Positions 1-8,673 are shown, counted from the stretch's first letter. The stretch: 11,297 bases of DNA from an uncultured Sphingomonas sp. (GCA_902806295.1 CADCWB010000086.1:1-11297), one strand, 5' to 3'. Program-made: numbers and translations. The notes: a model not told the origin generated them from the letters alone.

Positions 1-1
1 C

Positions 2-850
2 CGCCAGGGGTTGATCAATATGGAGGCAATTTTCTACCTGACCGACACGGCGGCGGAGGTGGTCGACGGGCCGGGCGCGCCGCCCCTGCAGGTTGCCCAC
101 GGCCATGTTCGGCTGGAGAATGTTCACTTCGGCTATGAGCCGGACCGGCAGATTTTGAAGGGCGTGACCCTGGACGTGCCGCCCGGCACCAGCGTTGCCG
201 TGGTCGGCCCGTCGGGCGCGGGCAAGTCGACCCTCGCGCGGCTGCTCTACCGCTTCTATGATCCGCAGGGCGGAAGCATCACCATCGACGGGCAGGATGT
301 GCGGGAGGTCAGCCAGGCATCGTTGCGGGGCGCGATCGGCATCGTCCCGCAGGACACGGTGCTATTCAACGACACGATCGGCTACAATATCGGCTACGGC
401 CGCGACGGTGCCTCGCAGGAGGAAATCAAATCCGCCGCGCGCGGTGCCTCGATCGATCGGTTCATTGCGGTTCTCCCGGACGGTTATGAGGCAATGGTCG
501 GCGAGCGCGGCCTGAAGCTGTCCGGCGGCGAGAAGCAACGGGTGGCGATCGCCCGCACCCTGCTCAAGAACCCGCCGATCCTGATCCTGGACGAGGCCAC
601 CAGCGCGCTCGACAGCCGGACGGAGGAAGCGATCCTCGGGACGCTCGACGCCATCGCTGAGAACCGCACCACCATCACCATCGCTCACCGGCTGTCGACC
701 GTCGTCGGCGCCGACCAGATCGTGGTGCTGGATGAGGGCCGGGTCGCCGAACGAGGGACCCACTCCGAACTGCTCCGCCGTGGCGGGCTCTACGCCGACA
801 TGTGGGCGCGCCAGCAGGCCGAGCGCGAGATGGCCGAAGCGGCGGAGTAG
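2..850 (+). CDS. Atm1/ABCB-type ABC exporter, ATP-binding C-terminal part (5' truncated by window edge)
   Basis: This is the C-terminal end of a half-transporter whose membrane-spanning domain lies outside the window; the frame is open from base 2, so the TTG at 11 is not a real start. What is visible is a complete ABC nucleotide-binding domain: Walker A GPSGAGKST, Q-loop in IVPQDTVLFNDT, signature LSGGEKQR, Walker B ILILDEATSALD and H-loop TIAHRLST. The residues before it (RQGLINMEAIF) resemble the linker after the last helix of Atm1/HMT1 proteins. Known members are inner-membrane exporters of glutathione conjugates, linked to Fe-S or heavy-metal homeostasis. Substrate assignment here is inference; another ABCB-type exporter is possible. 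A stop at 848-850 is followed by a 184-bp gap before the next gene, so it is probably the end of its own transcription unit. Confidence 0.88.
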   Translation, partial: RQGLINMEAIFYLTDTAAEVVDGPGAPPLQVAHGHVRLENVHFGYEPDRQILKGVTLDVPPGTSVAVVGPSGAGKSTLARLLYRFYDPQGGSITIDGQDVREVSQASLRGAIGIVPQDTVLFNDTIGYNIGYGRDGASQEEIKSAARGASIDRFIAVLPDGYEAMVGERGLKLSGGEKQRVAIARTLLKNPPILILDEATSALDSRTEEAILGTLDAIAENRTTITIAHRLSTVVGADQIVVLDEGRVAERGTHSELLRRGGLYADMWARQQAEREMAEAAE

Positions 851-1023
851 CCGCGCAGCCTAGGGCGAATGGTCCCAATGGGGTCACGGTCGTGATAGCT
901 TTTGCAGACCTACGTTCTAGCCATGAGACAGAGCTGGGCGATGGCCTCGCAGCGGCGACGAGAGCAGGCGGAATCCTATTATTCAAGCGCCGGCCGGGGC
1001 TGTCCGCCTGAATGAACAATGCT

Positions 1024-1028
1024 AGGGA
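1024..1028 (+). promoter_or_regulatory. Ribosome binding site of the amidohydrolase gene
   Basis: AGGGA lies 6 bases before the ATG at 1035. It fixes the start so that translation begins exactly at the predicted signal peptide. Confidence 0.55.
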
Positions 1029-1034
1029 CTGCCG

Positions 1035-2690
1035 ATGCTTCGATCCGTCCTACTCGCATCCGCCTTGCTGGCGGTGCCCGCCCATGCCGACACGTTGATC
1101 GACAACGCCAAAGGCGTTCAGGTCGGCGCCGATGGCCAACTGCAGCGTTTCACGGGACTGCTGATCGGGGATGACGGCAAGGTGCTCCGGGTATTGCGCG
1201 CCAGCGAGGCCCGGCCCACGGCAGCGCGGCGGGTGGATGCGGCCGGGCGGACCCTGCTGCCGGGACTGATCGACGCCCATGGCCATGTCATGGGCCTGGG
1301 CCAATCGCTGATCCAACTGGACTTGACCGGCACCAAATCACTCGCCGAATTGCAGCAGCGCCTCAGGGATTATGCCGCCGCCAATCTAATGGCGCCGTGG
1401 ATCCTCGGTCGCGGCTGGAATCAGGAACTTTGGGGGGACAAGCGCTTTCCAACCGCGGCCGACCTCGATGCGGCCGTGACCGATCGGCCGGTCTGGCTCG
1501 AGCGGGTGGACGGGCATGCTTCCGTCGCCAACAGCGCGGGCCTGAAGGCGGCCGGAGTGAGCGCCACCACCAAGGCACCGACCGGCGGGCGGATCGAGCG
1601 CGACCAGGCAGGTCAGCCAACCGGGCTGTTCGTCGACGCAGCGACCGAACTGGTGCAGCGGGTCGTTCCGAAGGCGACGCCGGCGCAGCGCGAACAGGCG
1701 CTGCTCGCGGCCCAGGAGCTCCTGCTCGCGCAGGGGCTGACCGCGGTGGCCGACATGGGTACGACGGCCGAGGAATGGCAGTCGATGCGGCGATTGTACG
1801 AGAGTGGACGGCTGAAGGTCCGCATCATGGCTTACGCGGGTGGGATGGAAAGCCTTGGTGCCATCGCTCCGCAAGGGCCAACCGCATGGCTGCATGGCGA
1901 CCGGCTGCGGCTTGGCGGCGTGAAGCTCTATGCCGATGGCGCTTTGGGCTCGCGGGGTGCCTATCTGAAGCAGCCTTATGCCGACGCTCCGACCCGCGGC
2001 CTGGCACTGCTGACCCCGCAACAGCTGAAGCAGCAGGCCGGGGACGCCGCCGGGCGCGGCTTCCAGCTGGCGGTGCATGCTATCGGCGATGCGGCCAACG
2101 ACATGGTGCTGACCGCCTATGAGCAGCTTGGCTCGGGACAAGGCGATAGGCGCTGGCGGGTCGAGCATGCCCAGGTGGTCGACACGGCGGACCTCGGCCG
2201 TTTCGCGCGGAGCAAGGTTATTCCCTCCATGCAGCCGGTGCACCAGACAAGCGACCGGCTCATGGCGGAAGCGCGCTTGGGACCGAACCGGCTGGGCGGC
2301 GCTTATGCCTGGCAGACGCTGGAGAAGAGCGGCGCCCGGCTGGCGCTCGGCTCCGACTTCCCGGTGGAGCATCCCAATCCTTTCCACGGGCTTGCGGCAG
2401 CGGTCAGCCGCCAGGGGCTCGACAATCAGCCGGCGGGCGGATGGCGACCTCGGGAGCGCCTGACCTTTGCGCAAGCGCTGAGCGGCTTCAGCCGCGACGC
2501 GGCCTGGGCGGGTTTCGCCGAGCAGAAGTTCGGCAGCCTGGAGCCGGGCAAGTGGGCGGACTTCATTCTGGTCGATCGGGACCTCGCGGTCGCCACCCCA
2601 CAGGACCTCGCGCGCACGCAGGTGGTGGAGACCTGGATCGCGGGCGAGAAGGTGATGGCCAAGACGGACGCAGTCAGCGGGGCGAAGTAG
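1035..2690 (+). CDS. Exported metal-dependent amidohydrolase (amidohydrolase family 3, YtcJ/AepA-like)
   Basis: This is a 551-residue protein of usual family length. The N-terminus MLRSVLLASALLAVPAHA looks like a Sec signal peptide cleaved after AHA, so it probably acts in the periplasm. The amidohydrolase TIM-barrel ligands are recognisable: H82 and H84 in LIDAHGH, K297 in KLYADGALGSRG, H348 in AVHAIGDAAND, H378 in RVEHAQVV and D441 in LGSDFPVEHPNP. The C-terminal GKWADFILVDRDL is the strand that completes the family's beta-sandwich. Members hydrolyse amide or related bonds in a wide range of small molecules; the substrate cannot be read from sequence, and the old name 'exoenzyme regulatory protein AepA' should not be taken as function. 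The ATG at 1035 is supported by AGGGA at 1024-1028 with a 6-base spacer, and by the signal peptide that follows directly. Confidence 0.9.
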   Translation: MLRSVLLASALLAVPAHADTLIDNAKGVQVGADGQLQRFTGLLIGDDGKVLRVLRASEARPTAARRVDAAGRTLLPGLIDAHGHVMGLGQSLIQLDLTGTKSLAELQQRLRDYAAANLMAPWILGRGWNQELWGDKRFPTAADLDAAVTDRPVWLERVDGHASVANSAGLKAAGVSATTKAPTGGRIERDQAGQPTGLFVDAATELVQRVVPKATPAQREQALLAAQELLLAQGLTAVADMGTTAEEWQSMRRLYESGRLKVRIMAYAGGMESLGAIAPQGPTAWLHGDRLRLGGVKLYADGALGSRGAYLKQPYADAPTRGLALLTPQQLKQQAGDAAGRGFQLAVHAIGDAANDMVLTAYEQLGSGQGDRRWRVEHAQVVDTADLGRFARSKVIPSMQPVHQTSDRLMAEARLGPNRLGGAYAWQTLEKSGARLALGSDFPVEHPNPFHGLAAAVSRQGLDNQPAGGWRPRERLTFAQALSGFSRDAAWAGFAEQKFGSLEPGKWADFILVDRDLAVATPQDLARTQVVETWIAGEKVMAKTDAVSGAK

Positions 2691-2703
2691 CGACGGCCAT
2701 CGA

Positions 2704-2720
2704 TCGCCCGCTTGAGGCGA
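2704..2720. terminator. Weak hairpin between convergent genes
   Basis: TCGCC (2704-2708) and GGCGA (2716-2720) form a 5-bp stem with a 7-base loop in the 46-bp gap between the convergent amidohydrolase and HerA-like genes. Its position suits a bidirectional terminator, but the stem is short and there is no T-tract on either strand, so this is only a candidate. Confidence 0.15.
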
Positions 2721-2736
2721 GCCGAAACATCCGCAC

Positions 2737-4188
2737 TCACGCTGCCGCCGTGGTCCACCCAAGCCGCGGGATGGCGATGCTGCGTTTCCCGCTCAGATCG
2801 ACGCGGGTGACGATCAGCTCGCGGGTCTCGATGTAGGTCAGCAGCCGACGCACCCGACCGAGGCTGGCGGTGCCATAGCTGGCAGCTATTTCCTCGTCAG
2901 AGGGGCAGGGCAGTCGCTCCCGCGCAGCGCGGGCGAGGAGCAGGAAAGGGCCAAGCATGTCGTCGGGCAGATCGTTCGCGGCCTCCAGCGCGGCGCCCCA
3001 GCTCGGGTCTTCGTCGAACACTCCGGCGCGAGCCATCGACATGCGGCGCGTGAAGGCGGCCAGATCGAGCGGCGAACGACTGAGCCCCGCCATGCGGCAG
3101 CGGATGGTGAAGTCTTGGAACAGCACGGAGCCCGAACGCCCGCCGCTGTCCGGATCGGCCGCCAGCGCGTGCAGCACGTCGGCGACGATGTGCGTGGTTT
3201 CTTCTGCGGTCTTGTCGGGTTGGGCTGGTGTCTGACGAGACACGGACGCTGCCAGTTGCTCCACCAGGGATTCAGACCGCAGGTTGGCAGGTGGACCCCG
3301 GATCAAGTCCGGGGTGACGGTTGCTTCGACCTCGCCTGGTGCGAACAACAGACCTTGCATCTCACCTTCGGCGGTCGCGGTTGGAAGCGGCATCAGCTTG
3401 GGGCTCATCGACCGCGCCTGCGTCTCGACGGCACCGATCGCCACCGCCACGGGCCGCCGCGACACGGCCGGGCCGAGCGCCAGGAAGGTCCCGCGCGGCA
3501 GGTCGCGGATGGCTTCGGCCTGACGCCGCTCCATGCCGAGCAGGTCGGCGGCGCGGGCCATGTCGATGTCGAGAAAGGTTCGGCCCATCAGGAAGTTGGA
3601 GGCTTCGGCCGCGACGTTCTTGGCGAGCTTGGCCAGGCGTTGAGTGGCGATAATCCCGGCGAGCCCGCGCTTGCGGCCGCGGCACATCAGGTTGGTCATC
3701 GCGCCAAGGGAGGCGCGGCGGACGTCTTCCGCCACCTCGCCGCCGCCCGCTGGCGCGAACAGCTGAGCTTCGTCGACCACCACCAGCGCCGGATACCAAT
3801 GTTCGCGTGGCGCCTCGAACAGGCCGGAGAGGAAGGCGGCGGCGCAGCGCATCTGCCCTTCGGCTTCCAGCCCCTCCAGGCTCAGCACCACCGACGCGCG
3901 ATGTTCGCGGATGCGGCCGGCGAGGCGGGCAATGTCCTTTTCGTGCAGCTCGGACGCTTCAACCGCGACATGGCCGTAGCGTGTCGACAGGGTGACGAAG
4001 TCGCCTTCGGGATCGATCACCACCTGCTGCACCTGGCCGGCGCTCTGCTCCAGCAGCCGGCGCAGCAGGTGCGACTTGCCTGAGCCCGAATTGCCCTGCA
4101 CCAACAGGCGGGTGGCGAGCAGCTCTTCCAGGTCGATAAAGGCCGGACTGCCGCCCCCGTCCAGTCCCATGTCCACGCGTACCGTCAT
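2737..4188 (-). CDS. HerA-like P-loop ATPase (DUF87/COG0433 type)
   Basis: With the ATG at 4188 this encodes 483 residues. An N-terminal RecA-like ATPase domain shows Walker A GNSGSGKS (residues 32-39), IDPEGDF (58-64) and Walker B ALVVVDEAQLFAP (134-146, acidic pair D139-E140), followed by GIIATQRLAKLAKNV, as in HerA/FtsK-type translocases. The C-terminal ~100 residues look like a winged-helix DNA-binding domain (inference). The family includes archaeal HerA, which works with the nuclease NurA in end resection; no nuclease gene is adjacent here, so a DNA-translocase role is inferred. Residues about 291-299 (VTPDLIRGP) come from an inserted palindromic repeat in the linker between domains. 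Longer versions starting at in-frame ATGs 4209 or 4215 cannot be excluded, because no start has a clear Shine-Dalgarno. The gene is divergent from recQ. Confidence 0.85.
   Translation of the reverse strand: MTVRVDMGLDGGGSPAFIDLEELLATRLLVQGNSGSGKSHLLRRLLEQSAGQVQQVVIDPEGDFVTLSTRYGHVAVEASELHEKDIARLAGRIREHRASVVLSLEGLEAEGQMRCAAAFLSGLFEAPREHWYPALVVVDEAQLFAPAGGGEVAEDVRRASLGAMTNLMCRGRKRGLAGIIATQRLAKLAKNVAAEASNFLMGRTFLDIDMARAADLLGMERRQAEAIRDLPRGTFLALGPAVSRRPVAVAIGAVETQARSMSPKLMPLPTATAEGEMQGLLFAPGEVEATVTPDLIRGPPANLRSESLVEQLAASVSRQTPAQPDKTAEETTHIVADVLHALAADPDSGGRSGSVLFQDFTIRCRMAGLSRSPLDLAAFTRRMSMARAGVFDEDPSWGAALEAANDLPDDMLGPFLLLARAARERLPCPSDEEIAASYGTASLGRVRRLLTYIETRELIVTRVDLSGKRSIAIPRLGWTTAAA
3291..3320. 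repeat. GC-rich palindromic repeat element inside a coding region
   Basis: The arms ACCCCGGA (3295-3302) and TCCGGGGT (3308-3315) are perfect inverted repeats around the 5-base loop TCAAG, with GTGG before and GACGG after. I recognise this word from sphingomonad and other alphaproteobacterial genomes, where it is scattered mostly between genes and, when translated, gives the peptide TPDLIRGP. Here it lies in frame in the HerA-like gene. Only one copy is in this window, so its multicopy nature rests on recall. Confidence 0.7.
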
Positions 4189-4262
4189 TGCGGCCCGTGT
4201 GGCTCGCATTGCCATGCGGAGCAAGGTTGCGCGGCGGCGTCGGTCCACGCAAAGGCGTCCAA
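4189..4262. promoter_or_regulatory. Divergent intergenic region between the HerA-like gene and recQ
   Basis: These 74 bp separate the start codons of two divergently read genes and must contain or overlap both promoters unless transcription starts inside the genes. I could not pick out convincing -35/-10 boxes or an operator palindrome. The only recognisable signal is the recQ Shine-Dalgarno at its right end. Confidence 0.4.
4251..4255 (+). promoter_or_regulatory. Ribosome binding site that sets the recQ GTG start
   Basis: AAAGG ends 7 bases before the GTG at 4263. The upstream extension of the frame has no ATG, begins only at a TTG at 4188 and encodes nothing family-like, so this site decides the start. 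Confidence 0.6.
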
Positions 4263-6020
<1,758 letters not shown>

Positions 6021-6080
6021 CAAGGCTCGCGACAGCCCGCTCCATCTCGGCTAACCAGGCGGGCCAACGGACCCAGCGCG

Positions 6081-6084
6081 AGGA
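6081..6084 (+). promoter_or_regulatory. Ribosome binding site of the TIGR01244-family gene
   Basis: AGGA lies 6 bases before the ATG at 6091. The gap from the recQ stop is 70 bp without a visible terminator, so read-through from recQ is possible. Confidence 0.5.
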
Positions 6085-6090
6085 AGAGCC

Positions 6091-6495
6091 ATGTTTCGGC
6101 AGCTAGACGAGAAGACGCTGGTGGCCGGACAGATCGGCCCGGCGCAAGTGGCGCAGGCCAAGGCGGAGGGGGTGACCATGGTCGTCAACAATCGCCCCGA
6201 CCATGAAGATGCTGCGCAGCCGACCAGCGATGAGATCGAGCGGGCCGCGCGTGACGCCGGGCTCGACTACCGCCACATCCCGATCGTCCGCATGGGCCCA
6301 AGCGACGTCGACGCGATGCGGGCAGCGATGGCAGCCGTAGGCGACGGCAAGCTGCTCGCCTTTTGCCGTTCGGGCATGCGCTCCACCCTTGCCTGGGCGG
6401 TGGCGAGCCGGGAGGAGGGCGTGCCCCGCGAGGAACTGGAGCAACGTGCCAGCCAAGCAGGCTTCAGCCTTGTGGCAGTAAGCCATCTTCTGTGA
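6091..6495 (+). CDS. TIGR01244/DUF442 family sulfurtransferase or phosphatase-like protein
   Basis: This is a small cytosolic protein of 134 residues with the fold shared by cysteine phosphatases and rhodaneses. The active-site loop FCRSGMRS puts the nucleophile C92 and R97 in a CX4R arrangement. That loop length matches rhodanese-type sulfurtransferases rather than the CX5R loop of protein phosphatases. The conserved NNRPDHED (33-40) near the N-terminus is typical of the DUF442 family, also found as the N-terminal domain of the Blh beta-lactamase-like proteins linked to sulfide detoxification. The usual N-terminal opening (FRQLDEKTLVAGQI) supports the ATG at 6091. The substrate is unknown, and no persulfide dioxygenase or sulfide gene is adjacent. 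Its 3' end overlaps the convergent DUF2007 gene by 32 bp. Confidence 0.85.
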   Translation: MFRQLDEKTLVAGQIGPAQVAQAKAEGVTMVVNNRPDHEDAAQPTSDEIERAARDAGLDYRHIPIVRMGPSDVDAMRAAMAAVGDGKLLAFCRSGMRSTLAWAVASREEGVPREELEQRASQAGFSLVAVSHLL

Positions 6496-6685
6496 GGATC
6501 GCCGCCGCTTCGTCCGCATCCTCCGCCAGCACCATCAGCCTGACCGGCATCAGGAAGCCGACGCCCAGATAGCTGTGCACCTCGGCATCGAACAGCACGG
6601 CGTCTATGTCATGGCTTTCCAGCGTGAGGCGCGCCAGGTCCGCTTCCACCCTGGTGTTGTAACCGGCAAGCAAAACCAGGCCCAC
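6464..6685 (-). CDS. DUF2007 domain small protein (putative signal-transducing protein)
   Basis: With the GTG at 6685 this encodes 73 residues. The pattern LLAGYNTRVEADLARLTLESHDIDAVLFD, then VRLMVLAEDADEAAAIL, matches DUF2007 proteins: a beta-alpha-beta ferredoxin/ACT-like unit in which a GlnB-like relation has been suggested but no function proven. The GTG is chosen because upstream residues are not family-like and because it lies one base after the YunG-family stop (TGA 6689-6687), which implies translational coupling; no separate Shine-Dalgarno is obvious. It is the last gene of a four-gene minus-strand cluster. Its 3' end runs into the convergent TIGR01244-family gene. Confidence 0.78.
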   Translation of the reverse strand: MGLVLLAGYNTRVEADLARLTLESHDIDAVLFDAEVHSYLGVGFLMPVRLMVLAEDADEAAAILTEDGLLPQG

Positions 6686-6686
6686 G

Positions 6687-7046
6687 TCAACCGGGCGTCG
6701 CGGCGCCGACCCTGATAGCCCGCAGCAAGGCTTCAACTTGCTGTGGCGAAGTATCTGCCTCCGCTTCGGAGCTGCTGCTTGCCAAGTCTTCATACTGAAG
6801 CGGCTCAGCAAATTGCGCCGCCGTAAAGTAGTGCCGAACACCGCCCATGCGATTGTAGAAGTGCATTCCGCCGGGCGCGGGCGTCTTCAGGATTTCGGCG
6901 CCGTGCAGCTTCTGCACCGCCAAAGCTGTCACACTGCACTGTCCACAGGCGGGACTGTCCGCACTCCATCGGCTGCTCGTCTCGGACGACCAGCAAGTCT
7001 CTAGCTGGCTGGCAAGCCTTGCCAGCTCGGCGGTGCCGACTCTCAA
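6687..7046 (-). CDS. YunG-family protein of unknown function
   Basis: This is a 119-residue protein beginning with TTG at 7046, which overlaps the tldD stop as TTGA. No other in-frame start lies nearby. The core resembles the YunG family named after a Bacillus subtilis protein: an early Trp (W19), GQCSVTAL with C37, EILKTPAPGGMHFYNR with H62 and N65, and HYFTAAQFAEPLQYED. The spaced Cys, His and Asn are reminiscent of papain or transglutaminase-like catalytic residues, but that is speculation; no activity is known to me for the family. There is no signal peptide or membrane segment. GGCGGA in the end of tldD, about a dozen bases upstream, could serve as a weak Shine-Dalgarno, and coupling to tldD translation is likely. 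Confidence 0.72.
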   Translation of the reverse strand: MRVGTAELARLASQLETCWSSETSSRWSADSPACGQCSVTALAVQKLHGAEILKTPAPGGMHFYNRMGGVRHYFTAAQFAEPLQYEDLASSSSEAEADTSPQQVEALLRAIRVGAATPG

Positions 7047-8467
7047 GCGGCGGTTCCGCCGACGGTCAGGCCGTCGATCAGCAAGGTCGGCTGGCCAACC
7101 CCGGCCGGCACCGACTGCCCGCCCTTGCCGCAGACGCCGACGCCCTCGTCGAGCGCCATGTCGTTGCCGATGCCTTTCACTCGGGTCAGCACGCTCGGCC
7201 CGTCGCCAATCAAAGTCGCGCCCTTAATCGGGGCGCCCAGCTTGCCGTTCTCGATCAGATAGGCCTCGGTGCAGGAGAAGACGAACTTGCCCGAGGTGAT
7301 GTCGACCTGCCCGCCGCCGAAGCTCTTGGCGTAGATGCCCTTGCCGACGCGGCTGAGCAGTTCCTCCGGCTCGTCCTGTCCGCCCAGCATGAAGGTATTG
7401 GTCATGCGCGGCATCGGCGCATGGGCGAAGCTCTCGCGCCGGCCGTTGCCGGTCGGCTCGACACCCATCAGCCGGGCGTTGAGCCGATCCTGCATATAGC
7501 CCTTCAATATGCCGTCCTCGATCAGCACGGTGCGGCCCGTTGGCGTGCCTTCATCGTCGATGCTGAGCGAGCCGCGACGGTTCTCCATTGCGCCCTCGTC
7601 CACCACCGTCACGCCCGCAGCAGCAACCCGCTCGCCGATCCGGCCCGAGAAAGCGCTGGTGCCCTTGCGGTTGAAGTCGCCCTCGAGCCCATGGCCGACC
7701 GCTTCGTGCAGCAGCACGCCGGGCCAACCCGGGCCGCACACCACCGTCATCTCGCCGGCCGGCGCAGCGACGCTTTCCAGATTTACCAGCGCCTGCGCGA
7801 GCGCCTGGTCGATTGCCCGGCTCCAGACCGCCTCGTCGAACAGCCGATCGTAGAGGTAGCGACCGCCCAGCCCATGCGAGCCGGTCTCTCGCCGCTCGCC
7901 CGACTTAGCAACGATGCTGACGTTGAGCCGCACCAATGGCCGAACGTCGGTCGCAACGAAGCCGTCGGCGCGGACGATCTCAACCACCGACCAGCTGCCC
8001 TGCAACGCGACGCTGACCTGCGCCACCCGCGGATCGCGGGCCCGCGCAGCAGCGTCGATCCGTTGGCACAGCGCCACCTTGTCGGCGAACGGAATCAGGC
8101 TCAGCGGGTCCTCCGCCCCATACATCGCCCGGTTGGTTCGCGGCGGCGGAGCGGACATCGCGCCCTTCGCCGGATCGAGCAGCTGCAGTGTCTGGGCCGC
8201 GCGATCGATTGCCGCCGCGCTGATCTCATTGGCATGGGCGAAGCCGGTCATCTCGCCCGACACGCCGCGCAGTCCGAACCCGGTCTCCGTATTGAAGTCG
8301 GCCGTCTTCAGCCGCCCGTCATCGAACCCGAACGCCTCGGCGACGCGGTATTGAAGGTACAGCTCCCCATCGTCACAGCGCGAGAGGTGCCGCGACACCA
8401 GCCTTTGCGCATCCGCGGGGTCGAGCGCATCGCGGTAGATGAAGCGCCTTGGATCGTGCAGCGTCAT
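7043..8467 (-). CDS. tldD: Metalloprotease TldD
   Basis: This 474-residue protein has the expected length for TldD. The zinc-protease motif HEAVGH (254-259, HExxxH) lies in GWPGVLLHEAVGHGLEGD, the hallmark that separates TldD from its partner TldE/PmbA, which lacks it. Other typical stretches are GRTVLIEDGILKGYMQDRLNA, PMPRMTNTFM and the glycine-rich KSFGGGQVDITSGKFVFSC. TldD/TldE form a hetero-oligomer that degrades unfolded peptides, processes CcdA and matures some ribosomal peptides such as microcin B17. No TldE gene is in the window. The ATG at 8467 overlaps the stop of the zinc-finger gene as ATGA, so translation is probably coupled, and its own stop overlaps the TTG of the YunG-family gene. 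Confidence 0.95.
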   Translation of the reverse strand: MTLHDPRRFIYRDALDPADAQRLVSRHLSRCDDGELYLQYRVAEAFGFDDGRLKTADFNTETGFGLRGVSGEMTGFAHANEISAAAIDRAAQTLQLLDPAKGAMSAPPPRTNRAMYGAEDPLSLIPFADKVALCQRIDAAARARDPRVAQVSVALQGSWSVVEIVRADGFVATDVRPLVRLNVSIVAKSGERRETGSHGLGGRYLYDRLFDEAVWSRAIDQALAQALVNLESVAAPAGEMTVVCGPGWPGVLLHEAVGHGLEGDFNRKGTSAFSGRIGERVAAAGVTVVDEGAMENRRGSLSIDDEGTPTGRTVLIEDGILKGYMQDRLNARLMGVEPTGNGRRESFAHAPMPRMTNTFMLGGQDEPEELLSRVGKGIYAKSFGGGQVDITSGKFVFSCTEAYLIENGKLGAPIKGATLIGDGPSVLTRVKGIGNDMALDEGVGVCGKGGQSVPAGVGQPTLLIDGLTVGGTAA

Positions 8468-8673
8468 GGCGCCACGTCGGCCGGGCCGCCCTCCAGCACG
8501 AAGCGGCGGTCGCAATAGCCGCATTCGACGAAACCCTTCTCGTCGATCCGCAGGTACACTCGCGGGTGACCCAGCGCCGGATCAATCTCGCCGCCCCCGT
8601 CGCAGGACACGGCATTGGTCTTGACCCGGAACACTTCGGGCGGCGGTGGCGGCGGTGAAGGCTGGACGTCCAT
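8464..8673 (-). CDS. CHCC zinc-finger protein (NDUFS6-like, probable Complex I accessory subunit)
   Basis: This is a 69-residue protein with a proline-rich start (PSPPPPPP) and a single zinc-finger module: C24 in VSCDGGG, H36 in LGHPRVYL, then C51 and C54 in ECGYCDRRFVL. The Cys-His-Cys-Cys order and the GHPRVYL and YCxRRFVL words are those of the zf-CHCC family (mitochondrial NDUFS6), which in alphaproteobacteria is an accessory subunit of NADH dehydrogenase. Its role here is inferred from that family; no nuo genes are nearby. The ATG at 8673 gives the usual short product; longer in-frame extensions would run through the divergent ABC gene and are rejected. Upstream AGGG is 14 bases away, rather far. 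It is the first gene of the minus-strand cluster. Confidence 0.88.
   Translation of the reverse strand: MDVQPSPPPPPPEVFRVKTNAVSCDGGGEIDPALGHPRVYLRIDEKGFVECGYCDRRFVLEGGPADVAP

Noticed and set aside
1386..2762. Long minus-strand open frame of 458 codons opposite the amidohydrolase gene
   Set aside because: It mirrors a well-supported gene with clear catalytic residues; high GC content produces long antisense frames, and the translation has no recognisable motif.
3115..4083. 322-codon plus-strand frame opposite the HerA-like gene
   Set aside because: It is the antisense shadow of a gene with intact Walker A and B motifs.
4188..4262. N-terminal extension of RecQ from the TTG at 4188
   Set aside because: It would overlap the HerA-like start, encodes residues not found in RecQ proteins, and a good Shine-Dalgarno points to GTG 4263.
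7019..8518. 499-codon plus-strand frame opposite tldD
   Set aside because: TldD on the other strand has its HEAVGH motif and full length; this frame is composed of arginine-, alanine- and histidine-rich sequence without family features.
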